From positions 434,001 through 498,000 of the forward strand of contig SRSI01000068.1 in assembly GCA_005656395.1 (NCBI GenBank): DNA of 64,000 nt. Direction: 5' to 3'. Within the stretch, counting starts at the first letter, position 1. Each line of letters starts with the position of its first letter. Both the position numbers and the translations under genes were made by a program. This DNA is from Strongyloides papillosus (Eukaryota; Nematoda; Chromadorea; Rhabditida; Strongyloididae). The notes under the pieces were generated by a model that had not been told where the DNA came from, did not search any database, and saw nothing but the letters and a program-made list of their open reading frames with translations. This document shows, piece after piece, positions 11,107 through 20,499 of the stretch.

Positions 11107-12144
11107 ATGGATTCAATAGATTTTACATTAATACCTATTAGAGTTCCTATTGTTGAGACTGTTGGCAATGCCATATCATTAATATTTTTAATTATATTTT
11201 TTAAACATTTAATTGTTTCAAATCATTACCATTTAAATATAAGAATATTTATGATTGGTTTTGTTATTTACCCTTTATTCATAATAGTTGCAAGATTTTT
11301 GATTTTTTTGGGATTGTTAGAAGGTAAAATTTTTTCGTCTACTTATCTTGGATCAGAAAAATATTGCATGGTATCTTTTTTTACTCTAAAAATTGGTAGT
11401 CTGGGTTTTAATTCTATTTTTTATACCATTACTGCTGAAAGAATAATTGCAAGTGTTAGATATAAAACTTATGAAAATGAGAAGAGTGCGATCTTATGCA
11501 TTGGTATTCTTTTGGTACAATATTTAGGTATATTTATGACAATTTTTGTTTCGGTAGATAGAACTCCGGAAAGTCAAAATAATCAATTGTTAATACCGTG
11601 TTTAGTACAAAAAATTAATGGCACTGCAATAGTCGTTCTAACATATACATTTTATGTAATGAACATTTTATTTTCTGTTGCATACATTATACTTATAATT
11701 GTTAACAACAGGTTATATAAACGGTCCAGTTCCAATTCTTTAGGTAACATTCTTTCCATGAAATATCAAATATTAGAAAACCTGCAATTTTTGAAGGCAC
11801 TTTTACCGTGCATCATAATTTTTTTAATAGCTACAATTGTCACTACAATAATTGTTGTATGTTATTGGAGTTTAATCAAAAAACCAAATAGGTCTAAAGA
11901 AGATATATTTTCTGGAATTGAAATATCACAACTGAAAGATATTGTTTTTACAACTTCGTTTATTCTTATACCATTAATAACAAATCATAAATTAAACAAA
12001 CTTGTAAGATTTTCACGTAAAAAAAGAAATAAAATTTTACCTTCAAATTCAAAATGCATAGGACATATAAACACTATTGAAAAATCAACTAAACTTAATG
12101 AAAATGAAGTTTATTTTAAACAATTTAAGAAACAATGGAATTAG
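11107..12144 (+). CDS. 7TM chemoreceptor, Sra/Sre superfamily-like (copy 3)
   Basis: An intronless 345-residue receptor, the recent duplicate of the gene at 9296. Seven hydrophobic segments and the ITAERIIASVRYKTYENE motif are retained. Divergence from copy 2 is uneven: the stretch encoding TM3 to the second extracellular loop (about 11425-11615) is nearly identical to copy 2 (about 9614-9804). The 5' third, coding TM1-TM2, differs at many more sites. The frame is intact from ATG to TAG, so both copies look functional, presumably as chemosensory GPCRs with overlapping expression given the shared promoter sequence. Confidence 0.87.
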   Translation: MDSIDFTLIPIRVPIVETVGNAISLIFLIIFFKHLIVSNHYHLNIRIFMIGFVIYPLFIIVARFLIFLGLLEGKIFSSTYLGSEKYCMVSFFTLKIGSLGFNSIFYTITAERIIASVRYKTYENEKSAILCIGILLVQYLGIFMTIFVSVDRTPESQNNQLLIPCLVQKINGTAIVVLTYTFYVMNILFSVAYIILIIVNNRLYKRSSSNSLGNILSMKYQILENLQFLKALLPCIIIFLIATIVTTIIVVCYWSLIKKPNRSKEDIFSGIEISQLKDIVFTTSFILIPLITNHKLNKLVRFSRKKRNKILPSNSKCIGHINTIEKSTKLNENEVYFKQFKKQWN

Positions 12145-13094
12145 GAAAGTGATGAAAAAAATTTTATTCCCTCAGTTTCGTTAAATAATTAAATCTATTT
12201 AAACATAGTTTCTAATCATTCGTATTAAAATAATTTTACTTTACCTTTACAATAAATTACTTATAAATAAATTTATTATAATAATTGTTATTTCAATTGC
12301 TTATGAAAACACAACAATTTAAAAATATTTTTAAAATAAATAAAAAACATACAGATATGTTAGAAAATAATTAAAAAAATATTTGTACATTTTCTAAACT
12401 TGTGATTATTTAGATAACTATTTTTACTCTTTCAAAATACATCTGTGCTTTGTATATTTTTACACTTATTCTACTATTTTGTTTATCAACATTTATTTGA
12501 AAATAAAAACAAATTTTTTAATTAAATATTATACCAAGAAAATTTAAATAAATTGTTGATTTAAGATCCATATTTCTGGTGATTTCAGAAATAATATAGT
12601 GTTTATTTTTTAGCATTTTATTTTTAATTACTTAGCGTTATTTTTGTAAAATTTGTGTAGTTATTTTTTTTGACTTCATCTCTTTTCCTTAATTTTAATC
12701 TTCATTATTTACCTTCATCCATTATCTTTTCTTGTTCTCATATTTCGTATTTAATTTTAACTAATGCAAGGTAGTTTTGAAAATTTATTAATTTGCAACT
12801 GCAAAATTCTCAGACGTTTATATTTTTTGTAACAAATATCTTTGAAAATCTAAAAAAAATGTTACGTTAAATAAATTAGAAAATTTTATGTGACAAGGAA
12901 GAAAAATTTTAAGATCAAAAATTCAATTCACACAAAAAAGTTATATTTAAACCAAGAAGTAAAACAAAGATGACGTTTATTTATTTTAATAATCAAATAA
13001 ATGATAACATTAGTATATAGAAAATAGAAATTTTAATTTTACCAGCCAAAAAAAGTTTTACATTTACACAAATATTTTGAGATAATAAATGATT
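12145..13094. other. Intergenic spacer
   Basis: The first ~335 bases are the duplicated 3' flank of chemoreceptor copy 3. The rest is A/T-rich with no recognisable element, and it includes the 3' end of the minus-strand small gene that follows. Confidence 0.5.
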
Positions 13095-13301
13095 TTATAT
13101 GCTAATTGTAGTGTTAGTGTGTTTAATATTCTCTTTAGCTTGTGATAGTTTATCAAGATCCTTCTTTGGTAGTCTCCTTGGAAAGTTTCTTCTTTTAAAA
13201 TAATATATAACAATAGCTACAAAAACGGCTGCACCAGCACATGAAGTAATTTTGTAGATATTGTCAGAAGTTTTTTGATAAATTATTTTCAATAATTCCA
13301 T
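13095..13301 (-). CDS. Small single-pass membrane protein, hypothetical
   Basis: A 68-residue frame starting MELLKIIYQKTSDN. One strong hydrophobic helix (about residues 18-35, SCAGAAVFVAIVIYYF) is followed by a basic patch (KRRNFPRRLPKK), consistent with a type III or tail-in membrane protein with a positive cytosolic side. The family is not recognised. It is transcribed divergently from the gene at 13478 with about 175 bases between starts, so the two may share a promoter. Its shortness and the absence of splice support keep confidence moderate. Confidence 0.5.
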   Translation of the reverse strand: MELLKIIYQKTSDNIYKITSCAGAAVFVAIVIYYFKRRNFPRRLPKKDLDKLSQAKENIKHTNTTISI

Positions 13302-13477
13302 TTATGAATTTATGATAATAGAAGGTAAATTTTTATCAATGTAAAACAAAAAGAAAATTTGTTTTTTTCCTCTAAAATGATAAATAATATAATTAGAATA
13401 TTTATATAATATAAAAATTAATGATTTTCTCACCAATATAGACAATTTTTTTACCTCTATACTTTTGTTTTCTCATT

Positions 13478-13987
13478 ATGGAGTCATCAACATATTATAG
13501 TCATTTAACAAAACGAATTTATGGGACAATTGATGGTTACAGAGATGTTCGTAATCTTATGTACCACATTGAGGTGATGTATGAGGCATTCCGCAAAATT
13601 CGCCCAATATTAAAGGAAAACACTAAAAGAGATTTCAAGGAAACATTTGATCGTTTAAAAAACCACTACAGAGATTTAAAATATATTAGAGATTACATAA
13701 AATGCAAAAGAAACATAAATATTGGAGAACTGACAACAGATTTTGAAACAGAAAGTAACTCACAAATAGATGAGTCCTCATATGATTCTTTGGGTTCTAA
13801 CTATGATGTACCTGAAGCCAACTACCTTAAATCAGCCATCAACTCAATGGACAGATTTTTGAAACGAAAGCAAAACTATATTGTTTATACAAGTCCAGAG
13901 ACAAGAAAAGAATTTTACACACTTTACAAATTAATAAAAAAAGAAAGAGATTATTGCTACAACTATGGCAAGGAATTTTTTTTCTAA
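13478..13987 (+). CDS. Hypothetical helical protein
   Basis: A 169-residue intronless frame with charged, probably helical sequence and no signal peptide or membrane segment. Residues 1-85 are rich in Tyr, Arg and Lys and look like amphipathic helices. Residues 86-115 are an acidic, Ser/Glu-rich linker. The remainder is basic again and ends in FFF. I do not recognise the family. Balanced amino-acid use and a clean start and stop in AT-rich DNA favour a real gene, and the divergent neighbour at 13095 suggests a shared promoter. Confidence 0.6.
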   Translation: MESSTYYSHLTKRIYGTIDGYRDVRNLMYHIEVMYEAFRKIRPILKENTKRDFKETFDRLKNHYRDLKYIRDYIKCKRNINIGELTTDFETESNSQIDESSYDSLGSNYDVPEANYLKSAINSMDRFLKRKQNYIVYTSPETRKEFYTLYKLIKKERDYCYNYGKEFFF

Positions 13988-14123
13988 AAAAATCAAACAG
14001 AAATTAATCTAACTTATTAATAAAATGTATTAATAAAAATTTAAACATTTTGTAACATAAATATAAGTATTAATAGATAAATAAAAACTTGCTTATTCCT
14101 TTTTTCCATTGATCTCCTTTCTT

Positions 14124-14257
14124 TTAATTGTTTTTTGTTGACATGTGATGTCTTACGGACAAACCACCAAACTGTCTTCCTAACTTCTGGGTATCTCTTG
14201 AAACGATATCTTGATAGTTATGGAGATGCGTCTTACCAACCCCGTAGTTAGATTTCC
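14124..14257 (-). other. Possible terminal exon of an unrecognised small gene
   Basis: On the minus strand an acceptor-like AATTTAG precedes a stop-free stretch of about 44 codons ending in TAA at 14124. It has coding-like composition (for example KLGRQFGGLSVRHHMST). No convincing upstream exon with a matching phase was found before rpl-26, and the plus strand is also partly open here. It could equally be promoter DNA. Confidence 0.2.
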
Positions 14258-14473
14258 CTAAATTTTACTAAAAATTGAACTTATTGGCTGTTTTTGTTGA
14301 TTTTGACAGGATTTTTTACTATCTACTGTGCTAAGAAATTTTTTATATTTGTTTTTATTTACAAATTTATCGTTTTTTTGCCAAAAAATATTTTTAAAAT
14401 TATTTTCATTTTATATTCATATTAATTATAACACATGTTGGAGATCAAATATAAGAAATTGTAATACTGACTG

Positions 14474-14490
14474 TATTTTTAGGTTTTTAG
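14474..14490 (+). promoter_or_regulatory. Probable trans-splice acceptor(s) for rpl-26
   Basis: TATTTTTAG and then GTTTTTAG end 21 and 13 bases before the rpl-26 ATG. No upstream coding exon exists, so these acceptors most likely receive a spliced leader, as is usual for nematode ribosomal protein mRNAs. Confidence 0.45.
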
Positions 14491-14502
14491 CACATTATCA
14501 CA

Positions 14503-15026
14503 ATGAAATTCAATCCACACGTTTCATCCAGTGCCCGTAAATCTCGCGCCAGACACTTCAATGCTCCATCCCACGTTAGACGCGTTATTATGTCAGCTCC
14601 ACTTTCAAAGGAACTTCGTGAGAAATATGGAGTTCGTTCATGCCCAATCAGGTTAGCTTTAATGATAATAGTTTTTTAATAATAATAAAAATTATTACAG
14701 AGTCGATGATGAGGTTACTGTTGCCACTGGACGTGCCAAGGGAAACTCTGGACGTGTTGTCAAGTGCTACCGTAAAAAATTCGTTATCCACATCGACAAA
14801 GTTCAACGTGAAAAAGCTAACGGAACAACTGTCAACATTGGAATTCACCCATCAAATGTAATTTTTTAGAGAATCATTAGTAGTGATCTAATTTTTCAAA
14901 ATATTTTTATAGGTTATTATCACAAAACTTAAGTTGAATGACGACAGACGTAAAACATTAGAACGTAAAGCTGAGGGACGTAAAGCCGTTCTTGGAGAAC
15001 TTAAAGGAAAACACTCAACTGTTTAA
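14503..15026 (+). CDS. rpl-26: 60S ribosomal protein L26 (uL24)
   Basis: A structural protein of the large cytosolic ribosomal subunit, located near the exit tunnel. Three exons, 14503-14651, 14701-14857 and 14913-15026, give 139 aa. The introns are 49 and 55 bp with GT-AG ends. The protein begins [19 protein letters not shown] and contains [16 protein letters not shown] and the KOW-like region ([14 protein letters not shown]...[15 protein letters not shown]). [18 protein letters not shown] follows, all very close to animal L26. The C-terminus is a few residues shorter than the human protein (145 aa). Codon use is strongly biased to C-ending and CGT/AAG codons, unlike its neighbours, as expected for a highly expressed gene. 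Trans-splicing at about 14490 is likely. Confidence 0.97.
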
Positions 15027-15104
15027 ATTTAATTCATCAACTTATATGTTTGGGGGACATAATTGTCTTGCGAGTTACATTGTTTTATCTTGTTTGTTAC
15101 TTGA

Positions 15105-15110
15105 AATAAA
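15105..15110 (+). terminator. rpl-26 polyadenylation signal
   Basis: A canonical AATAAA lies 79 bases after the rpl-26 stop codon and is followed by T-rich sequence. Confidence 0.6.
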
Positions 15111-15263
15111 GTTTAACTTGTTAGATCAATTTCATAGAAGTATGTTTTTTTTATTTAAAAGTAGTAAGATATCCTATATTGGCAAGATATAAATATTTTT
15201 ATTATGTTTATTTTTAAAGTTGTATATTATGAAAAAAATATAGTATAGCTTTGAAAAGTTAAA

Positions 15264-15997
15264 TTAATCTAAATACTGAGAAAGCCATCTAAATCCTTCA
15301 CCATATCCTTGTCTCTTTAAAACCGAACACATAAAAACTTCGCATGGTCTTGTAGCTAAATCTGCCTTTGAAATAATTCCTTTACCTGTAGTCATTTGTG
15401 TAATTCCCAAATGATATTTCAAGTAGTCTTCACTAAGTGCATTTGGTTTATCAATTTTGTTACCAAGAATAAGAATTGGACATTCCGAAATTTGTTCATC
15501 ACGCATTAGACTAAGTAATTCTTCACGAGACTCAGCAATACGTTCTTGATCTGCACAATCAACCAAAAAAACAATTGCATCCACAGCTGGGAAGTAATCC
15601 TTCCATACACGTCGTGCTAAAATGGTGGTACAAGAAGACATTAATGATCATGATAAGATAATATGACATACCTTGTGCATGACCTCCTAAATCAAATGTA
15701 GTAAATTTAATTCCACCTAAAGATAGTTCTTCTGATGTTGGATGTAGTGTTGGAACGTGCTGAGCAATCCTGTCATCTTTTAGCATATGAAGAAGAGTTG
15801 TTTTACCAGCATTGTCGAGCCCTAGAAAAACAAGCTTTCCTGATTTCTTTGCCAATCCTGAAAAAAAAATGATAATTAATCACAAATTTTAAAATAAAAA
15901 AATCACAAGTTCAAAGTGAAGACAAAAAAACGATAAGTACAATAAACATACCCAAAAAATTTAATACACCAGAAAACCAGTCCCAGAGCCAAGACAT
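15264..15997 (-). CDS. sar-1: SAR1 small GTPase (COPII coat initiator)
   Basis: SAR1 is the small GTPase that recruits the Sec23/24 coat to ER exit sites. Three exons on the minus strand, 15952-15997, 15672-15857 and 15264-15616, give 194 aa, typical for the family. Splicing restores the SAR1 N-terminus ([20 protein letters not shown]), a membrane-bending amphipathic helix in place of the Arf myristoylation site. Motifs follow in order: [10 protein letters not shown]-loop, THPT-type effector loop ([12 protein letters not shown]), DLGGH switch II, NKID specificity loop and the C-terminal [15 protein letters not shown]. The introns are 94 and 55 bp with GT-AG ends. All catalytic residues are intact, including the switch II His. 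Confidence 0.97.
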
Positions 15998-16566
15998 AAT
16001 TTAAATATCTAGAAGATGAGAAAAAATATAATTCGTTAATAAATGATTTTTAAAATATGCCTTTAAAATAATAGCAACAATAATAGGTGCACTTAACAAA
16101 GTTTTGTGTAACGCCGCGACAGGAAGGCGTAAAACACGTCAGCAAATAGACGACTCAACTGATATATCACTACATTGAAAAATTTTGCGTGGTGGGACCC
16201 CTTTAGTATAGAAAGTAAAACTTTAAAACAAGTAAACATCCTATTAGTATATACTAGAGTAAATTGAATTATTTTTAAAGTACTTTTTTCAATAATCATT
16301 GGAGTTAATTTGTACAGGTGAAAAAACATACAACAAGGAAATTGGTAATATTTAAAAAACAATGATGAAAGAATGAAATAACAATAAATACAAGTATTAT
16401 TTAAATATAAAAAAATTTATTAGCATATTAAGTATTAATAAGGCACATCAAAATATATATGTACAATATGATTATATTAGAAAGTGAAAAAATTATGGTT
16501 TTTTATATTCTTTTGTTTATTTTTTGATAATATTATTTAACCTTATTTGTAATGATAAAAAAGCTA
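15998..16566. other. Upstream region of sar-1 with a GC-rich hairpin
   Basis: This spacer lies between two minus-strand genes. A GC-rich patch at about 16100-16205 contains a hairpin, ACGCC (16111-16115) with GGCGT (16126-16130). The stem is extendable through GTGT/ACAC with a small bulge. An AATTTTG sequence follows about 45 bases later. No ORF is convincing. Confidence 0.45.
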
Positions 16567-19500
16567 TTAAAATGGACTTTTCCTTTTACTACTACTTCTT
16601 AATACCTCATCTTTTTGTTGGGGAGTAAAATTGAGCATTGTCAAAATAGCTTGTAAATGCTCTTTTGAATCTCCTTTGTTTACAAAATAATAGTAAAATG
16701 CATCATGAAGGAAGTTCAAAATAATCCTATCCTCTGTCATTTGGCTTATTGTTTTTTCCTAAAATATAAATAAATTATTTTTATAATGAGAGAAAAGTGT
16801 TTACCTCAATTCCTTGGAATCTTTGAGCTTCCTGGCCTTTTTTAAACATTACCAAATACATATTTTGTCGTTCCTCCTCCAATTCTCGTACTTTCTTCTC
16901 ATACATCTCGTTCTCAATTCGTTGCATCTCAATTTTACTCTTAATATATTTTTGTTCCTCTTCAGATATTTTGGATTTTTCAAGTTCACTCTCTAAATAT
17001 TTGATTCGTTCTTTCAATTTGATGGATTGTTTTTTGAGTGCTTCTTTAAGGATAACTAATTCCGTTTCTATATTTCTTTTATTACTAATCTTTTGGACAC
17101 TCTCTCCGTGTGAAAATACTCTTTTTATACGGGTTTCTTTGTTATTTGTATTTTGCTGTGGTGGTAAGGTTTTTTGATTTAACTTTTTAATTGGTTCTCC
17201 AAGTGATAATTGTTTAATTGGAGGATTTTTACTTCTATCTCGACTGTCATTAAGAAGTGTTGCTGTACTTTCGTCATTTAGCGAGCCATGATCACTATCA
17301 ATGTCATTTAGCGAGTAGCAAGAAACAAAATTAGAGACAAATGAATTATCACTAATTTTCTTTTTCTTTATTGAGGAAAGATTAGATAAGCTTTTACATG
17401 TTTCTACTTCGTCACCACCAACTGAAGGATCACTATTAACACTGTAGTATATACTATTCATACTTTTATTAACTGTACCTCTATCATATAGTTTTTGAGT
17501 ATTAGCCTTATTTTTAACATTTTCTATAGACTCTACCTTATCCTTATCATCAAGTTTAGTTTTCATTTTTTCTTCTAATGTCTCTCTTTTTGCCCTTTCA
17601 ATTTCTAATTCACCTCTTAATATTTTTAAATTATATATTAAATCTCTTCTCTCCTCGTCAACTTTAACAAATTCACCTCGTAAACGGTATAATTCTCTGA
17701 ACATTGTTCCAGTTTTTTCTTTCCATTCTTTTAATTCTTTACCAGCTATAGATAATGAATCATTTTTATTTTTATATTCAGAACCACAATCTCTACCAGA
17801 ATGACTACGAGACCTTTGGAATCCTTGTTTTTCTCTCTCACCAGCGGACATCTTCCTACTATTTTTGTTCTCTTGTTTAAATAATGATAATTCAAGGTAA
17901 GCATCATGAAGATTTTTTGTTACATCGTCTAACTGTGATGCTAATGATTGTATCAAAATAGAACTATATTGTTTATCATTATCATCTTTCTCACCCTCCA
18001 CCTTATCACACTCTTTATCATCTTTATTTCTAACATTTTTATTAAACCATTTAGTTACCTTCTCCTTTGCAATATGAATTTTCTTTGGATGGTCACCTAG
18101 GTTACTGGAACCATCAGAATCCATTAAATATTCCATAAATTTAGTTAACTCAAAACAAACTTCATCTAGATCATTTGACAAATTTGTGTACTCAGGTTCA
18201 GAGTATTCTGTCAATATATTTGTATGCTCCAAATTAGTGTCCTCAATATCCTTCTGAGGAATGTCATTCTTTGACAATGAAGCAAATGTCTTTTTGATAT
18301 TTGATTCTAATAATTTTTTAATTATTACTAATTCTTTTTCCAAGATCAAATTTTTGTTACGTAACTTTTGCATTTCAACTAAATTTTCATCCACACTTGG
18401 TGTGTTGTTATTAAATATTATATCTGTTGATGTTTGCCTTTCAATCATTTTATTACTAGTATTTTCAACGATGTCATTACTAGATTTTGATTTTTGAATT
18501 TTTTTATCAAGTTCCAAGAATGTTGATGGTTGATTAAGGGGATACAAACTATCCATACTATCAATCTCATCTTTATTAAGTTGTTTTAGTATCTTCCTCA
18601 AACCTTTACATTTCCTTCTTAATTCCATATTTTCAGCTTTAAACTTCTCCAAAAATATTATCTTCTCCTTCATTATCCTTTTTTCTTTCTCATATTTTTT
18701 AATTTCTTCATCCAACTCTGCTCGTAAAGTCTCAAATTCACTAGTTAATGTGTGTATTCTCTCTTTTTCTCTTGAGGCATACTCACTATTTTCTGTTTCC
18801 AATTCTTCAATTCTATTTTTTAATTCCATATTTGTCCCAATTAGCTCTTCTAATCTTTCATCATTTTCTGATATACTAACATTATTATGTGATTGATCAT
18901 TAAATGTTGATAATGATCTACATGGTGTTAAACCTGAACCAATATTTATATCTGAACATAAACTTCTTGTTACACTTGGAGAATGACATCTAATGGTAGG
19001 TATTGGCATTAATGATTCACTTTTCATTTTAATAGGTATTGGAGATAGTGAAGAACGAGTACCATCCTTAGTATCTCCAACATTTTTTAGTGCATTCAAT
19101 TGCGTACAAATTGAAACTCTATCCTCACTTAATCGTCTATGTTTTTCCATTTCAATTAATTTTTCTTGTAAAACTTTAACTTGTTTTTTGGTCATTTGTA
19201 ATTCAGCTAACATTGATTTTAATCTTTCTTCATCCTCATTCCATAAATCATCTTTACCAATCTCTGTTGGCTTATGTTTCATGTTGGGTTTACATGAAAC
19301 ATACTTAGAATTCATCTTAGGTTGAACTTGAGTCTCACATTCTGTTGTATTTTTATTAATACTTCTAAATAACTCATTTGCATGTGTAATACTGCTTGTT
19401 AATCTTGCTTCTAAATCAGCCTTCTCAACTTTACTTCTTAAAACTAAATTATCATAGTCTTTTTTAAGTTTTTCTAAGTCACCCTCAATTAATTTTTTCT

Positions 19501-20349
19501 TATTCTCAAGCCCATACATTTTCTCTTTCCAATAAATATCTACTTGATTAATTTTATTTAAATTAGTCTCGAGATTTCTACTTAAAATGTCATTATATGC
19601 ATCCTCTAATTCTCTATACCTTATTTCACCTAAACTTTTTTCTTCAATTAGCTTTTGGCATTCCATCTCAAGAATAGGTACTTTATTTGCTATATTTGCT
19701 AATGAATTAATACGATTTTCAAATATCTCTCTTTCTTTTTCTCTATTTTTTTCTTCCTCTTGTATTAATTGAGCATTTTCCTCCAATTGTTTACTTAATG
19801 TCTCAACTAACTTTGCTTTTAATATTAAATTTTCCTCAATATCTTTAAAACGATCTGTTACACTTATATTTTTTAATGCGAATTCTTTTTCTAATTCATG
19901 TATTTTATCTGTTAATGTTGTAAATTGATTCTCGTGATGCGATAAATCTTCGGCTGTCATGTCTGTTTGAACACGTTTTGAATAGTTTACTGAGTATCGA
20001 TTGCTATCAACAAATCCTATTCTCCAAGTACTGGGATCATCATTATTTTTATGTGTATTATCAAAATTATCATGTATCATTAGGTCATGTTTTAATATAG
20101 TATCTTGGTATACATGTAGTTTTTCTTCTAAATATGTTACAGCTTTATTAAGTGACTCATTAGTTGCATGGAGGCGTGAGATTGTCATTGATGCAGCATT
20201 TACCTCAGCAGTCTTTTCCTCATTATATCCTGCTAATTGTTTTTTTTATTCTTCATACTCTCTATGTCATTATTTAACTTATCAATATTCTTTTTTGATT
20301 CCTCTAAGTTATTTAACAAATCATTGATTTGATTTGTTTGAGATGAAAT
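16567..20349 (-). CDS. Large coiled-coil protein with GRIP-like C-terminus (golgin-like)
   Basis: About 1190 residues from the ATG at 20188, mostly long heptad coiled coil rich in Glu, Lys, Leu and Asn with Ser-rich breaks. A final exon (16567-16758, joined to 16805 by a 46 bp intron) adds 63 residues. These contain NFLHDAFYYYF, then LQAILTMLNFTPQQKDEVL, which resembles the GRIP domain of trans-Golgi golgins that bind Arl1. The usual Tyr of the EYL motif is Phe here. Upstream of 20188 the frame runs back to a T8 run (20240-20247 on +), where it meets a stop. A different frame is open coiled coil from there to an acceptor at 20350. One missing base would join them. The gene may therefore continue into the 20500-23109 frame. 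Either a sequencing error or a real frameshift is possible. Confidence 0.65.
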
Positions 20350-20499
20350 CTGAGAGTAAAAAACAGTCAAAATTCATTTTTTTTATAAAATAATAAAGAT
20401 GCAGTGTTAAGAGATAGAGGCACAACACAAACAATTACATGCTAGTTAACAAAATCTTTTTTTAAATATATTTTTTTTTCACAAAAAATAAAAAAAAAA

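Larger units (their letters stand above)
9130..12480. repeat. Tandem segmental duplication of receptor gene plus flanks
   Basis: Two direct copies, about 9130-10595 and about 10940-12480, are offset by 1811 bases at the start codons. Each contains promoter, receptor gene and 3' flank. The 65 bases immediately before the two ATGs are essentially identical. The boundaries are approximate because similarity fades in A/T-rich sequence. Confidence 0.8.
13988..14502. other. Upstream region of rpl-26 with a GC-richer island
   Basis: The 3' end of the hypothetical gene is followed by a GC-richer island at about 14135-14262, then A/T-rich sequence up to the rpl-26 start. The island may be promoter DNA for rpl-26 or a short exon (see the 14124-14257 entry). 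GTCTTAC occurs twice in it. Confidence 0.5.

Noticed and set aside
16093..16362. 89-codon minus frame upstream of sar-1
   Set aside because: Phe/Tyr/Cys-rich without family resemblance, and it runs through the GC-rich hairpin.
20240..20247. Programmed ribosomal frameshift at the T8 run
   Set aside because: A8 on the coding strand could be slippery, but no downstream pseudoknot or stem is evident; a sequencing or assembly length error is the simpler explanation.
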